DNA of 52,272 nucleotides. Source: Erysipelotrichaceae bacterium. Its GTDB lineage: Bacteria; Bacillota_I; Bacilli_A; Erysipelotrichales; Erysipelotrichaceae. The position numbers and the translations under genes were made by a program. Positions 1-9,045 of the stretch are shown piece by piece (the stretch's first letter is position 1; the number at the start of each line of letters is the position of its first letter). The notes under the pieces are model-generated. The model was given only the letters and a program-made list of their open reading frames with translations, had not been told where the DNA came from and did not search any database. The DNA is taken from contig JAUNIH010000004.1 in NCBI GenBank assembly GCA_030523555.1, positions 1 through 52,272 of the forward strand, in the 5' to 3' direction.

Positions 1-56
1 ACAAATTAAGACAATGAGCGATTTTCCAAAAACACTCAATATGTCAAATTACCATT

Positions 57-86
57 AAACAAAGCCTCGTATAGAGGCTTTTGTTT
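57..86 (-). terminator. Terminator of tldD-pmbA
   Basis: The inverted repeat AAAGCCTC (61-68) / GAGGCTTT (74-81) has a 5-nt loop. In the minus direction it is followed by TTTGTTT. It touches the pmbA stop codon. Bases 1-56 hold no gene that I can see. Confidence 0.75.
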
Positions 87-1350
87 AGAAAATACTGATA
101 TTATCAAAGATAAAATATTTTGGTCCGGAATACGATGAATCAACTGTCTTCGTTTTTGAGAAACGGATATTTTTAATATCATCATACAAGGAACCGGAAA
201 TAGAGAATCCGCTTAATGGAATATACTTCTTCCCATCATAATATTTAGCCAGTCTTACTTCTCCGCCCCAGTATCCTGAAGCTGATTCAAGCTGAGGAGA
301 TGAGAAGATTTCAATGAGAAGATGTTTTGTGTTTTCGAAATCGACACCGTCAGCCTTAATTGTACATACAGGAATTGAGCCCGTGATATTTTCAGCATTA
401 AGATAAGTACCGAATCTTAATGAACCATAGGTATCACATGCCTTACCCTTTCTGATAATGGTCTTTTCCTTTAGCACAATACCATTACCATCATATTCAG
501 AAGATCTTATGGCACCTTTTACAACCGGTTTCATCGTTACTGTGAATGGATTTCTGGAAATCTCATCATTTACAGCGTAATGATTGTTTCTTGTGTACTG
601 AGACATATAAGTCATTTCAGAACTGAGCTGCTCTGCAATCATGTTTCGCATTTCTCCCTGAATGACTACCGGAAGATTCTTTGGAAGTTTTACCTTAGCT
701 AAAGGTTTGGCTTCGGCTCTTGCCTTAGACTGAAGAAGAACTTCTTTTACTTCCCTTTCAATATCCTTATAATCAATCTTTGCGGTTTCATAGAATCTGT
801 AGACCTCGTATTCTTCTTTTTTATTCTTCCATGTAGGCACCAGCTCTATCTGTATTCTGAAGCGGTAGCTTGTATGATGTATACCGTTTGAATTATAGAA
901 TTCTCTTTTGTATCTGCTTACTAATATTTCGGTTGAAGAAATATGTCCTTCTTCATATGTATCTGCCTTGAAAACAGCTTTGGCAACTTTAGAGGCAATA
1001 TCATTAAGATCAAGATCTTCCGGTTTGTCTTCTTTGATATTGACTGTCTTTTCAGCTAAAGGATAGTATCTGTTTTTTGCCTGTTTAGCTTTAGTGACAG
1101 CCTGTTTTATTTTTCTGTTCAATGATTTTTCATCATCGGCAGCAGTTACTACGATACCGCTGGAACCAGTGTATTTTTTATTGGATACATAGATATCTAT
1201 TGAACAGCTTTCTGTATCTACAGCACGACTTATTTCAATGTGTCTCAGGACATAAAACAGTTCTCTTGACTCTTTATGTGATAAATGTATTTCGTAGCCT
1301 GTAACGGCTTTATTTGCCTTTAAACAGGAAATTATATCTTTTGTCTTCAT
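85..1350 (-). CDS. pmbA: PmbA/TldE-like metalloprotease subunit
   Basis: This 421-residue protein belongs to the TldD/PmbA (U62) family. It lacks the HExxxH zinc motif carried by its neighbour TldD, as expected for the non-catalytic TldE/PmbA partner. The open frame extends upstream to 1458, but that would put 104 nt inside tldD. The ATG at 1350 (MKTKDII) lies 4 nt after the tldD stop and is the better start. It is co-transcribed with tldD. In other bacteria the TldD/TldE heterodimer degrades unfolded peptides and matures some ribosomal peptides. No precursor peptide gene is visible here, so its substrate is unknown. Confidence 0.85.
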   Translation of the reverse strand: MKTKDIISCLKANKAVTGYEIHLSHKESRELFYVLRHIEISRAVDTESCSIDIYVSNKKYTGSSGIVVTAADDEKSLNRKIKQAVTKAKQAKNRYYPLAEKTVNIKEDKPEDLDLNDIASKVAKAVFKADTYEEGHISSTEILVSRYKREFYNSNGIHHTSYRFRIQIELVPTWKNKKEEYEVYRFYETAKIDYKDIEREVKEVLLQSKARAEAKPLAKVKLPKNLPVVIQGEMRNMIAEQLSSEMTYMSQYTRNNHYAVNDEISRNPFTVTMKPVVKGAIRSSEYDGNGIVLKEKTIIRKGKACDTYGSLRFGTYLNAENITGSIPVCTIKADGVDFENTKHLLIEIFSSPQLESASGYWGGEVRLAKYYDGKKYIPLSGFSISGSLYDDIKNIRFSKTKTVDSSYSGPKYFIFDNISIF

Positions 1351-1354
1351 ATTC

Positions 1355-2734
1355 TTATCCCAGTTTGGCCTCCGTCTTAAGATATGGTCCGCCATCAGAC
1401 ACATAAACCCATTCTTTATAACCTTTACCGCACATACCTGATCCATGGATGTGTACATCTTCAGAAACCATTGATATTGATTTGAGCAGATCTACAACAT
1501 ATCCCGATATGATAACCGGAGATACATAGTTATCAGTAAGTTTACCATCTACTATTTCAATGCCATAAAGAGCTACACACTGTATCTGCCAGTTTTTAGG
1601 GTCTTCCATGCCGTTGCTTGACTGAACAATGTAGTATCCATGTTTTACACTTTTCAGCATTTCTTCAAAGGTACTCTCACCCTTGCCAAAGAAAGTATTG
1701 GTCATACGTGTATATACCTTACGTGAATATGACTGTCTTCTTCCGTTGCCGGTTGGTACAGTACCCAGTTCCATCGCACTTAAGGCATCAGATATACCGT
1801 TTACCAGTATTCCTTTATCAATAATTTTTGTAGTCCCCGCTTCTATACCGTCATCATCAAAGAAATATGAAGCATTCGAAACACACGACGCAGCACCATC
1901 ATACATATCCACAAGTTCAGATGCTACATATTTTCCTACGTAATCTTTGGCCTTAGCTCTGTTTTTGACAAACATATCCATCTCTACCCCATGACCAAAT
2001 GCTTCATGAGCGATAAGTCCGGATACTGAAGGATCGGTAATAACAGTATATTTACCAGGAACTATAGGTTTGGAATCTATCAGTTTGACTGCCGTTTTCA
2101 CAACCTTATCAGCCATTTCTTCAGCCTGAGATAAAGCTATAGATGTAGATGCTTCACCTAAGGCATCAAAACAGTTTTTGATTGTTTCGTTTTCCTTGAC
2201 AACCGCATAACACATCATATTAATCCAGTCATATTTTTGACTAAGACATTTCTTATCTGAAACAAAGATGCTGGATGTCTCTCTTTTGGCATAACGGATA
2301 TTAAAATTGATAAGTCTTTTCTCTTTATGAGCCTTATCCTTCAGTTTTATAAGTTTTTCGATTATTTCTTTATCTGAATAACTGTCTTTATCTTCTCTCA
2401 GATAGTCTTCAGTATGTTCTTCTTCGTTGAATAAAGGCACTTTATAATCATCACTTACCGAATTATTCAATGTAAGAGCCTTAATAATCTTATTGACACT
2501 TAAACCTCTTACATCGTTACATGAATATTCAGAATATCTTCCATCCTTATAGACCTTAATCACAAAACCGCATTCGTTGTCAGTATCATCAATGGAACTT
2601 GAATGGGTAGAAACTCTGATACTTTTATTTGATACATAATTTCCGAATATGGAAACATATTCATAATGTTTCCCTAATTTATCCACAAGACTTTTACAGT
2701 CTGTAATTCTACTTTTTAAAAATGGATTTAACAT
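1355..2734 (-). CDS. tldD: TldD-like metalloprotease
   Basis: This is the 459-residue catalytic subunit of a TldD/TldE protease. The zinc-binding HEAFGH motif (HExxxH type) is at residues 243-248, preceded by the family's VSGLIA segment. A strong ribosome-binding site GGGAGG precedes the ATG. It is the first gene of a two-gene operon with the pmbA-like gene. The 39-bp interval to the divergent oxidoreductase gene must hold both promoters. The family assignment is firm; the physiological substrate cannot be read from this window. Confidence 0.9.
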   Translation of the reverse strand: MLNPFLKSRITDCKSLVDKLGKHYEYVSIFGNYVSNKSIRVSTHSSSIDDTDNECGFVIKVYKDGRYSEYSCNDVRGLSVNKIIKALTLNNSVSDDYKVPLFNEEEHTEDYLREDKDSYSDKEIIEKLIKLKDKAHKEKRLINFNIRYAKRETSSIFVSDKKCLSQKYDWINMMCYAVVKENETIKNCFDALGEASTSIALSQAEEMADKVVKTAVKLIDSKPIVPGKYTVITDPSVSGLIAHEAFGHGVEMDMFVKNRAKAKDYVGKYVASELVDMYDGAASCVSNASYFFDDDGIEAGTTKIIDKGILVNGISDALSAMELGTVPTGNGRRQSYSRKVYTRMTNTFFGKGESTFEEMLKSVKHGYYIVQSSNGMEDPKNWQIQCVALYGIEIVDGKLTDNYVSPVIISGYVVDLLKSISMVSEDVHIHGSGMCGKGYKEWVYVSDGGPYLKTEAKLG

Positions 2735-2773
2735 GTTATTCCTCCCTAATTATTCTACAATAATAAAAAGAGT

Positions 2774-3742
2774 ATGGTTATGGATAAAATTAATATTGCA
2801 GTACTTGGACCCGGAAAAATTGCCAGAAGATTCGTTAATGGCAAAAGCGAATATGTAAACTATTATGCTGTATGCGGAAGAAATCCCGATAAAACAAAGA
2901 AATTCGCAGAAGATAACGGTATTGATATTTATTATTCAATAGAAGAATGTCTTAATGATGACAATGTAGATGCGGTTTATATCAGCACTCCTAATCCTAC
3001 CCATTATGAGCTCACAAAACTGTGTCTCAATCATCATAAACATGTCCTTTGCGAAAAGCCTTTTGTCGGTACAAAAGAAGAATGTAATGAACTGTATGAT
3101 CTGGCTAAAGATAAGGGGCTGATGCTGATGGAGGCAGACAAACAGCTTTTTCTACCCTTGACACAAAAGATTAAAGAAATTCTTGATAATAAAATTATCG
3201 GCGATGTAAAGTATATGAACGGTTATTACTGCGATAACCGCGAAAGCAAAGATATATTTCAGAAAGATCACTGGGTATTTGAAGAAAAGACCGGAGGCGC
3301 TATCAGAGATATAGGCATCTACCCTATTGCCTATTTCAATTATCTGAATAACTGGGAAATAGAAGAAGTAAATACTGTTTCCAGATACCTTCACGGAGTC
3401 GACTGTTTCAGCATCACGGAGATCAGATATAAAAACGGTGTCTTCTCCACTTCAGTATCCGGATTTGACATAGATCTTCCTAAAGGATGCGATATCTATG
3501 GAACGCTGGGCCATATACATATCGATAATTTCTGGAAAACAGGCAAGGCTTCAATATATCTGAATACAAGTGAAACCATTGAACTTAACGAAGAGATGAT
3601 ATCCGATTTCAAATATGAGACTGATCATTTTGCCTTATGTATCAAAAAAAGCCTTAATGAATCACCAGTAATAGGAAGAAATGAATCATTAAAACTTATA
3701 GATATATTTGAATCCGCTAAAAAACACAAGAGCACAGATTAA
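2774..3742 (+). CDS. Gfo/Idh/MocA-family oxidoreductase
   Basis: This 322-residue cytoplasmic NAD(P)-dependent dehydrogenase has an N-terminal Rossmann motif, GPGKIA, at residues 12-17. The family's EKP motif, with the catalytic lysine, is at 94-96. The C-terminal half is the alpha/beta substrate domain. An alternative in-frame ATG lies two codons downstream, and the RBS (AAGAG) is weak. The gene is monocistronic and divergent from tldD, with a terminator immediately after it. Members of this family oxidise or reduce sugars, inositols or diols. Its position beside the pectin locus suggests a sugar substrate, but this is only contextual. Confidence 0.8.
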   Translation: MVMDKINIAVLGPGKIARRFVNGKSEYVNYYAVCGRNPDKTKKFAEDNGIDIYYSIEECLNDDNVDAVYISTPNPTHYELTKLCLNHHKHVLCEKPFVGTKEECNELYDLAKDKGLMLMEADKQLFLPLTQKIKEILDNKIIGDVKYMNGYYCDNRESKDIFQKDHWVFEEKTGGAIRDIGIYPIAYFNYLNNWEIEEVNTVSRYLHGVDCFSITEIRYKNGVFSTSVSGFDIDLPKGCDIYGTLGHIHIDNFWKTGKASIYLNTSETIELNEEMISDFKYETDHFALCIKKSLNESPVIGRNESLKLIDIFESAKKHKSTD

Positions 3743-3757
3743 ACTGTGCTTTGTTTA
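3731..3757. terminator. Bidirectional terminator
   Basis: The stem AGCACAG (3731-3737) / CTGTGCT (3744-3750) has a 6-nt loop and T-rich flanks on both sides. It lies between the convergent 3' ends of the oxidoreductase gene (+) and the GH28 gene (-), and probably ends both transcripts, including the long pectin operon. Confidence 0.75.
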
Positions 3758-5293
3758 TTAATTGGAGAAGTTATCTACACCTTCCAGATTATATGCCTCA
3801 CCCTTCTGACCATCAATATCAACATTCTTCACAATAACGTTTTCTACATTATAGAAATAGAAACCGCCGTTATTTACCTGTGGACACTGATAGATCATGA
3901 TAGGTCCTTCTTCCTTGGTATATGATGAATCATATGTTACATGGATATTTTCCAGAACAATCTCATCAATCTTTCTTTCAGGAAGACCATAGAAGAAACC
4001 GGCACAGATCTTGATATTCTTACATTCAAGATTCTTGAAATGGAAGTTCTTGATATGTGGAGTAAGTTCAGTTACTTCTACATAATCCTTTGAGAAGATG
4101 ATATCTGTTGGATCCCATCTCTTGAGATAATATGACATATTAACTGTTAAAGCGTTCTTTACGCCATTCATCAGGATATTATCAAAATTGATATCTTCTA
4201 TTTCAGCTTTATTACCTCTGTCTCTTCTGGTCTTGATTCTTAAACCTCTGTCGGTTTCATCAAAGATACAGTTTTTGACATCGACATGTTTGATACCGCA
4301 TGAAGATTCTGAACCGAATACCACACCGCCATGTCCTGCACCCATATAACAGTTTCTGATTGTCAGATGTTCACATGGTTTATAGTGAGTCTGGCTCATA
4401 ACGTATACACCTGACTTGATCGCGATACAGTCATCACCGACACAGATCTTGACACCGATAATATCTACAACATCACATGATTCAGGATCGATACCATCTG
4501 TATTTGGGGAATGAGGGTCATTTTCAACCAATAAATCAATAAATCTTACATTTTCAGAATAGAAAGGATGAATATTCCAGCTTGGAGAATTCTTGACATT
4601 CAAACCTACAAAATCAACATTCTTACATCTGTTGGTAAAGATATTGTTGCCTCTCCAGGCACCACGTTTTGTAAGACAGTCAACCCACCAGTCAGCCTTA
4701 TCAGCGTTACCGTTGATTGCACCTTCACCGACGATCATGATATTTTCACTGTCATAGCTTGAAATCAGGGACATGAAACAGTCCTGAGGTTCACCTTCCC
4801 ATGAAGCATCTACATATTCAACACCATCTTCTACTCTGATACCCTTTACGATTGGATAATCATATCTTTCAATGCTTCCTAAGATTTCAGCACCCTTTTT
4901 AAGATATACATAGGTATTTGATCTGAAATTAAGTGCACTAGTAAGGTATGTTCCTTCAGGGAAGACAACGAGATCATTATCACAGCTGTCCAGTATTTTC
5001 TGAATAGCTTCAGTGTTCATGGTTGTACCCTCACCAACAACACCTTCATCAAGCACGTTGATAACCTTGTTTACCTTTAATGTATGGAATTTAGCACTTA
5101 ATCCTTTTACACATACTTCGTAATCTGTATCAGGTTTTAGATCAAAAACCGAAAAGACATTTCTGCCATCTTTTCTTACTGCTGTACCGTTAACACTTAT
5201 CTCATATTCTGATTCATTCTTGTAGATAAAATCATTAACGAGTTCAAACGTTGCGGATACAGGTGAAATGTGAATAATTTTGAGTTCTTCCAT
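3758..5293 (-). CDS. GH28 polygalacturonase-type hydrolase
   Basis: This 511-residue protein has an N-terminal beta-sandwich-like region (about 1-75) followed by a right-handed beta-helix. All four GH28 signatures are present: NTD (264-266), GDD (286-288), GHG (320-322) and RIK (352-354). They supply the three catalytic aspartates and the substrate-binding His, Arg and Lys. There is no signal peptide, so it should act in the cytoplasm on imported galacturonan or rhamnogalacturonan oligomers, probably as an exo-acting enzyme. It is the last gene of the pectin operon, 2 nt after the acetylesterase gene. Exact linkage specificity cannot be decided from sequence alone. Confidence 0.9.
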   Translation of the reverse strand: MEELKIIHISPVSATFELVNDFIYKNESEYEISVNGTAVRKDGRNVFSVFDLKPDTDYEVCVKGLSAKFHTLKVNKVINVLDEGVVGEGTTMNTEAIQKILDSCDNDLVVFPEGTYLTSALNFRSNTYVYLKKGAEILGSIERYDYPIVKGIRVEDGVEYVDASWEGEPQDCFMSLISSYDSENIMIVGEGAINGNADKADWWVDCLTKRGAWRGNNIFTNRCKNVDFVGLNVKNSPSWNIHPFYSENVRFIDLLVENDPHSPNTDGIDPESCDVVDIIGVKICVGDDCIAIKSGVYVMSQTHYKPCEHLTIRNCYMGAGHGGVVFGSESSCGIKHVDVKNCIFDETDRGLRIKTRRDRGNKAEIEDINFDNILMNGVKNALTVNMSYYLKRWDPTDIIFSKDYVEVTELTPHIKNFHFKNLECKNIKICAGFFYGLPERKIDEIVLENIHVTYDSSYTKEEGPIMIYQCPQVNNGGFYFYNVENVIVKNVDIDGQKGEAYNLEGVDNFSN

Positions 5294-5295
5294 TT

Positions 5296-5979
5296 TTAAA
5301 CTCCTTTCAGATATTTAGACAGTTGATCATTGTTTTTCTTTAACTGTTCAATGAAGATATTTCCGATTTTTAATCCACCTTTATATACAAGGTGAGTATT
5401 ATCTTTCATACCTTCAGGATATAAAGGATAGGTATCTGCAGGGAAATACATATACAGATCTTTTGAATTTTCATCACCAAGTTCAATAAGCATATCCCTT
5501 GTTAGAACACACATATCAATAAGATCAGTACCTGTTTCTTCAGCAGCCTCAATCATAGCTTCGCGATAGTCTTTATGACAGTCCATCCTGATAGAACCAT
5601 CTTCAAGGAACCACCTTCGGTATATTGATGTTAAAAGGATTACTTCAGCACCCTTTTCACGGCAGACAGATACCATGTGTTTGAGATTGTCCTTATATTC
5701 AGTATATGGCTGAGTATAGGTTTCAGGATCATAATCATGTTCATCATTATGACCGAATTCAATAACCACATATGAATTTTCATCCATAACCTTTAATGCT
5801 TCATCAAAATAACCCAGATTCATAAAGGTTTTAGTGCTTTTACCGTTTTTGGCGAAATTGTATATCTCAATATTTTCAAACCTGTCGTATACTGTCTGAG
5901 GCCATCCTACCTGAGGATAGGTCGTCTCGTCGTTATACTGTAAAGTTGAATCGCCTAAAAATATCAGTTTATCAGCCAT
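5296..5979 (-). CDS. CE12-like SGNH acetylesterase
   Basis: This 227-residue SGNH/GDSL hydrolase resembles the rhamnogalacturonan acetylesterases RhgT/YesT. Block I is GDST with nucleophile Ser11; the FGHND block gives Asn78; the DNTH block gives Asp193 and His196 of the triad. There is no signal peptide, so it probably deacetylates pectin oligosaccharides inside the cell. The start overlaps the end of the GH105 gene by 8 nt, indicating translational coupling. The CE12 assignment rests on these motifs and on context. Confidence 0.85.
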   Translation of the reverse strand: MADKLIFLGDSTLQYNDETTYPQVGWPQTVYDRFENIEIYNFAKNGKSTKTFMNLGYFDEALKVMDENSYVVIEFGHNDEHDYDPETYTQPYTEYKDNLKHMVSVCREKGAEVILLTSIYRRWFLEDGSIRMDCHKDYREAMIEAAEETGTDLIDMCVLTRDMLIELGDENSKDLYMYFPADTYPLYPEGMKDNTHLVYKGGLKIGNIFIEQLKKNNDQLSKYLKGV

Positions 5980-7015
5980 ATATTTCAGAATATGCCATGA
6001 TAAATGGCGCTACACCCTTCACCTCATTTGATGAAATATCTTCGGACATATAGTATTCAAATGAACCGTCTCTCTTCTTATTGTCAAGACCGGCAACACG
6101 GCAGATACCATTAAGATTTGTACCATCAAATTCTTCAGCCATGATTGTATCAAATACTTTCATACCAAGATTATATTCATCCAGCATGCCGATTCTCTTA
6201 GCCTTGAATAAAGCGTAAGCCATCATTGCACTGCCTGAAGTTTCCTTGTAGTTAGGTTCTTTGTTTTCTTCTTCAACAACCTGATATAACATACCTGATG
6301 TAACATATGGTTTTAATGAATTAACTTCCTTTACAAGGATTTCCTTACAGATATCCAGTCCGATTTCTTCATATACATCAACCATAGCCATTAATACCCA
6401 ACCGCAGGCTCTTGACCAGCAGTGTGGAGATCTTCCGGTTTCAGGATCTGCCCACTGCATAACCTTGGCTTCATCATAGGCATGCATATAAAGGTTCTTT
6501 TCAGGTGCCCAGAGTCTTTTATCTGCGACATGAAGCTGATGATCAATATCTTCAACAATACCTGCAGTACCGAATTCCTTAGCGTACATCGCATAGAATA
6601 CCTGGCCCATATAGATACCATCCATCCATACCTGATTGGTATAGATTTCTTTATGCCAGAAAGAATTCTCTTTAGTACGAGGATGTTTCATTAACTGATC
6701 ATATAAATAATCCATACATTTCTTGAATTTAGGAAGTGGATTATCTCTGTATAATTTCATCAGAGCGATACCAGGACAGATATTATCTATGTTGTAGGAT
6801 TCGTTTCTTTTTCTTAAGATTGAACCATCTTCACCAATAATTCCATCAAAATAATTCATGACGAAATCATAATATTTCTGTACACCGGATACTTTGTACA
6901 TATCATAGATGGCAGTCATCAGAATACCATCTTCATAACACCATTCACCGCCCTTATAAGGTGTGAAATTAGCCATATAAGAGTCAACATACGCGTTAAT
7001 CTGAGTATTATTCAT
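5972..7015 (-). CDS. GH105 unsaturated rhamnogalacturonyl hydrolase
   Basis: This 347-residue (alpha/alpha)6-barrel protein of the YteR/YesR type hydrates and releases the delta-4,5-unsaturated galacturonyl residue that pectin lyases leave on oligosaccharides. The family's VWMDGIYMG segment carries the catalytic aspartate (about residue 132). The conserved SRACGW segment follows. The frame opens at a TTG (7021), but the ATG at 7015 lies 8 nt after GGAG and is preferred; it overlaps the upstream gene by 8 nt. It is cytoplasmic, with no signal peptide. Its presence implies that lyase-generated oligomers reach the cell, although no lyase gene is in the window. Confidence 0.9.
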   Translation of the reverse strand: MNNTQINAYVDSYMANFTPYKGGEWCYEDGILMTAIYDMYKVSGVQKYYDFVMNYFDGIIGEDGSILRKRNESYNIDNICPGIALMKLYRDNPLPKFKKCMDYLYDQLMKHPRTKENSFWHKEIYTNQVWMDGIYMGQVFYAMYAKEFGTAGIVEDIDHQLHVADKRLWAPEKNLYMHAYDEAKVMQWADPETGRSPHCWSRACGWVLMAMVDVYEEIGLDICKEILVKEVNSLKPYVTSGMLYQVVEEENKEPNYKETSGSAMMAYALFKAKRIGMLDEYNLGMKVFDTIMAEEFDGTNLNGICRVAGLDNKKRDGSFEYYMSEDISSNEVKGVAPFIMAYSEIYG

Positions 7016-7841
7016 TTTCAATTCTCCTTACAGTCTCTACAGACTTTCTGATATTATCTTCCCCTGTTATACCTTCAAGTATCAGGTATGCTTCAGGACA
7101 GTTTTCCTTTATTTTTGGAATATAGTATTCCCAGTTCATTATGCCATCCCCTATCGCACACTGCACGAGTTTGCCGTCGATGACATTATAGTCTTTCAGA
7201 TGGAAGACTCTGATCTTGTCTTTAAACAGTTCAAGGCATTCATCAAAGATCTTATCCGCATCTTTATAGTTATCAATATTCAGATAATTGTATACATCTA
7301 CCGTTACATCATTGATTTCTGTTTCATCTATCAGCAGTTTAAGCCCGCTAGGTTGATAAACGGTATGGGCATACGCTGCTTCAATGATTGGTTTAGATTT
7401 GAATTCTCTTCCGTATCTGTTAAGCTCTTTAACTGTATCTGTAACGATTTTAAATGCTTCTTCAGTGTGATTATATTCATTGAAGGTCCATTTATCGCCA
7501 TTGGCTGAACCCGTCTCAGAACCTACCAGTTTCGTTTCAAACAGGAAAGCTGTTTCCATACACCATTTGAAATACAGTTTACCGGCATCTCTTTTTTCAA
7601 GATCAGGATGAATCATATTGAAATATGCCCCTATCATCGCAACCTTGATGTCATTCTTTTTAAGGACATCTGCCAGTTCAACTATAAACTGTGCTTCCTG
7701 TTTAAAACCTTTAAAGCCTTTTTTATAGACTAGCTGCAGTGTATCAATACCTACAAGCTTTAAGGCCTCTACCATATCTTCAGGTTTTTCAAATGGAGCA
7801 CCTGGAAGATCATGTCCTCTTATTCCGATTTTTAAACTCAT
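7008..7841 (-). CDS. Sugar phosphate isomerase/epimerase-like TIM barrel
   Basis: This 277-residue protein is of the AP-endonuclease-2/xylose-isomerase-like TIM-barrel superfamily. Conserved acidic and His residues occur in the strand segments IIEAAYAH, VDVYNYL, VFHLKDY and LILEG, consistent with a divalent metal site. A strong RBS (AAGGAG) precedes the ATG. It lies directly upstream of the GH105 gene and downstream of the transporter genes. Members interconvert ketoses or keto-uronates, so an isomerase or epimerase step on a pectin-derived sugar is plausible. The specific reaction is unknown. Confidence 0.75.
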   Translation of the reverse strand: MSLKIGIRGHDLPGAPFEKPEDMVEALKLVGIDTLQLVYKKGFKGFKQEAQFIVELADVLKKNDIKVAMIGAYFNMIHPDLEKRDAGKLYFKWCMETAFLFETKLVGSETGSANGDKWTFNEYNHTEEAFKIVTDTVKELNRYGREFKSKPIIEAAYAHTVYQPSGLKLLIDETEINDVTVDVYNYLNIDNYKDADKIFDECLELFKDKIRVFHLKDYNVIDGKLVQCAIGDGIMNWEYYIPKIKENCPEAYLILEGITGEDNIRKSVETVRRIENE

Positions 7842-7864
7842 AGAAAACTCCTTTTCAAATATTT

Positions 7865-7891
7865 AAATAGATGAACTGTGTCCATCTATTT
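7865..7891 (-). other. Intercistronic hairpin in pectin operon
   Basis: The inverted repeat AAATAGATG (7865-7873) / CATCTATTT (7883-7891) has a 9-nt loop and overlaps the stop codon of the membrane gene upstream in the operon. The T-run lies on the plus-strand side, so it is a poor terminator for minus transcription. It may act as an RNA processing or stability element between transporter and enzyme cistrons. Confidence 0.5.
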
Positions 7892-8479
7892 ATTTTTTTT
7901 AAATAAGCCGATAACCTGATTCTTCAGGTAGATAAAGAACATATCAATTGAAGTATATACAATACCAAACACGATAGGTTCTACACCAAGTGTAAAGTTA
8001 AATAAACTGTTTAAGATAGTATTCAGAAGTACATAGAACTGATATGTGCAGTACAGTAAGAGAAACGCATATAAGACATCCCATATAAGATAGATAAAAT
8101 CCTTTTTAGGGAACATTATATACTCTGTGTAGTCATCATATTCTGATATGAACTTCAGTACATTGTTGGTAAGAATATTGGTTACAAAACCAAGGATAGT
8201 TCCAAACACAAACAGCATATCCAGCTGATTTGCGATATATACTCCAAGTCCCCAGTATACAAAAAAACAAACAGCACCAGCGAACCAGAACTTAATGAAA
8301 TATCCTTTCACCCAGGTAGGAATCTTACTTAACCAAGACTGTTTATACTGACCGAGTTCTTCATCAGAAACTTTTCTGGCGTTATCTTTATTGACTGTCG
8401 CCAGACGTTCAGTCGCTTCAGTATTTAGTTTGTAATATTCTTTTTCGCTATTGGTAATCTGTTTGTTTTTCTTTGACAT
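7886..8479 (-). CDS. Small four-helix membrane protein of pectin transporter
   Basis: The function is not recognised. This 197-residue protein has a hydrophilic, charged N-terminus of about 58 residues and four predicted membrane segments (about 60-82, 87-105, 128-151 and 166-186). It ends in a short basic tail (GLFKKNK). It follows the preceding membrane gene by 3 nt and has only a weak RBS, so it is probably translationally coupled. It has no EAA loop or ATPase motif and is not a canonical permease. Its position in the operon after the ATPase suggests an accessory part of the uptake system. Confidence 0.7.
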   Translation of the reverse strand: MSKKNKQITNSEKEYYKLNTEATERLATVNKDNARKVSDEELGQYKQSWLSKIPTWVKGYFIKFWFAGAVCFFVYWGLGVYIANQLDMLFVFGTILGFVTNILTNNVLKFISEYDDYTEYIMFPKKDFIYLIWDVLYAFLLLYCTYQFYVLLNTILNSLFNFTLGVEPIVFGIVYTSIDMFFIYLKNQVIGLFKKNK

Positions 8480-8482
8480 AAA

Positions 8483-9034
8483 TTAATCTTCTGATAATTC
8501 GATATTGCCTACATCATCATTTCCGGCAATTTCGACAGAAGTATCAATCTTGGAAAGCATCTTACCCATTGTAGGGATAAGAGCAATCGTAATTACGGAA
8601 ATAACCGATAATACAATATGGATAATAAGCATTGTTTTTGCCTGAGGAATACATATTCTTGCACTAGTGATCTGAATAGTCTGTAATCCTTCGTTGATTT
8701 TGCCAATGTAGATAACATCAGCAACTATGACTAATATCTGCATCAGATACATAAGCAGCATCATAGGAACATTGACAGGCTGTCTTTTTGGATATGCATT
8801 CAGGAAACATACGAATGCCAGCATTGAGAACAGCATAGTTACAAATGAGCATAGACCCATAGGCTGCTTATTTACAATAGCTGTCGTGTTGGAAATCTTA
8901 GTCAGATTGAATGAATATACAATAAAGGTAATTGCCATCATAACAAGCGCGATATTATGAGGTCTTTTCTTTAGAGAAACTATGAATTTTCTTTTAGTTT
9001 CATTAAAGTCTTTTTTTCTTGTTTCAGCTTTCAT
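8483..9034 (-). CDS. Small four-helix membrane protein of pectin transporter
   Basis: This is a 183-residue protein of unknown function. It has a basic N-terminus (1-25), four predicted membrane helices (about 28-44, 59-79, 90-110 and 133-154), and an acidic cytoplasmic tail. The RBS AGAGGTG is good. It lies 11 nt downstream of the first ATPase gene and 3 nt before another membrane gene. From memory, similar small proteins recur beside carbohydrate ABC transporters in other anaerobic Bacillota, but I cannot check this here. It may be an accessory or coupling subunit. Confidence 0.7.
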   Translation of the reverse strand: MKAETRKKDFNETKRKFIVSLKKRPHNIALVMMAITFIVYSFNLTKISNTTAIVNKQPMGLCSFVTMLFSMLAFVCFLNAYPKRQPVNVPMMLLMYLMQILVIVADVIYIGKINEGLQTIQITSARICIPQAKTMLIIHIVLSVISVITIALIPTMGKMLSKIDTSVEIAGNDDVGNIELSED

Positions 9035-9045
9035 GTGGCACCTCT

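Noticed and set aside
19-47. Perfect TTGACA (minus strand, 42-47) that could be a -35 box
   Set aside because: The position 17 nt downstream reads AAATCG, not a -10 box, and the target gene would lie outside the window.
1351-1458. N-terminal extension of the pmbA-like protein
   Set aside because: It would overlap tldD by about 100 nt, and the extra residues do not resemble the family.
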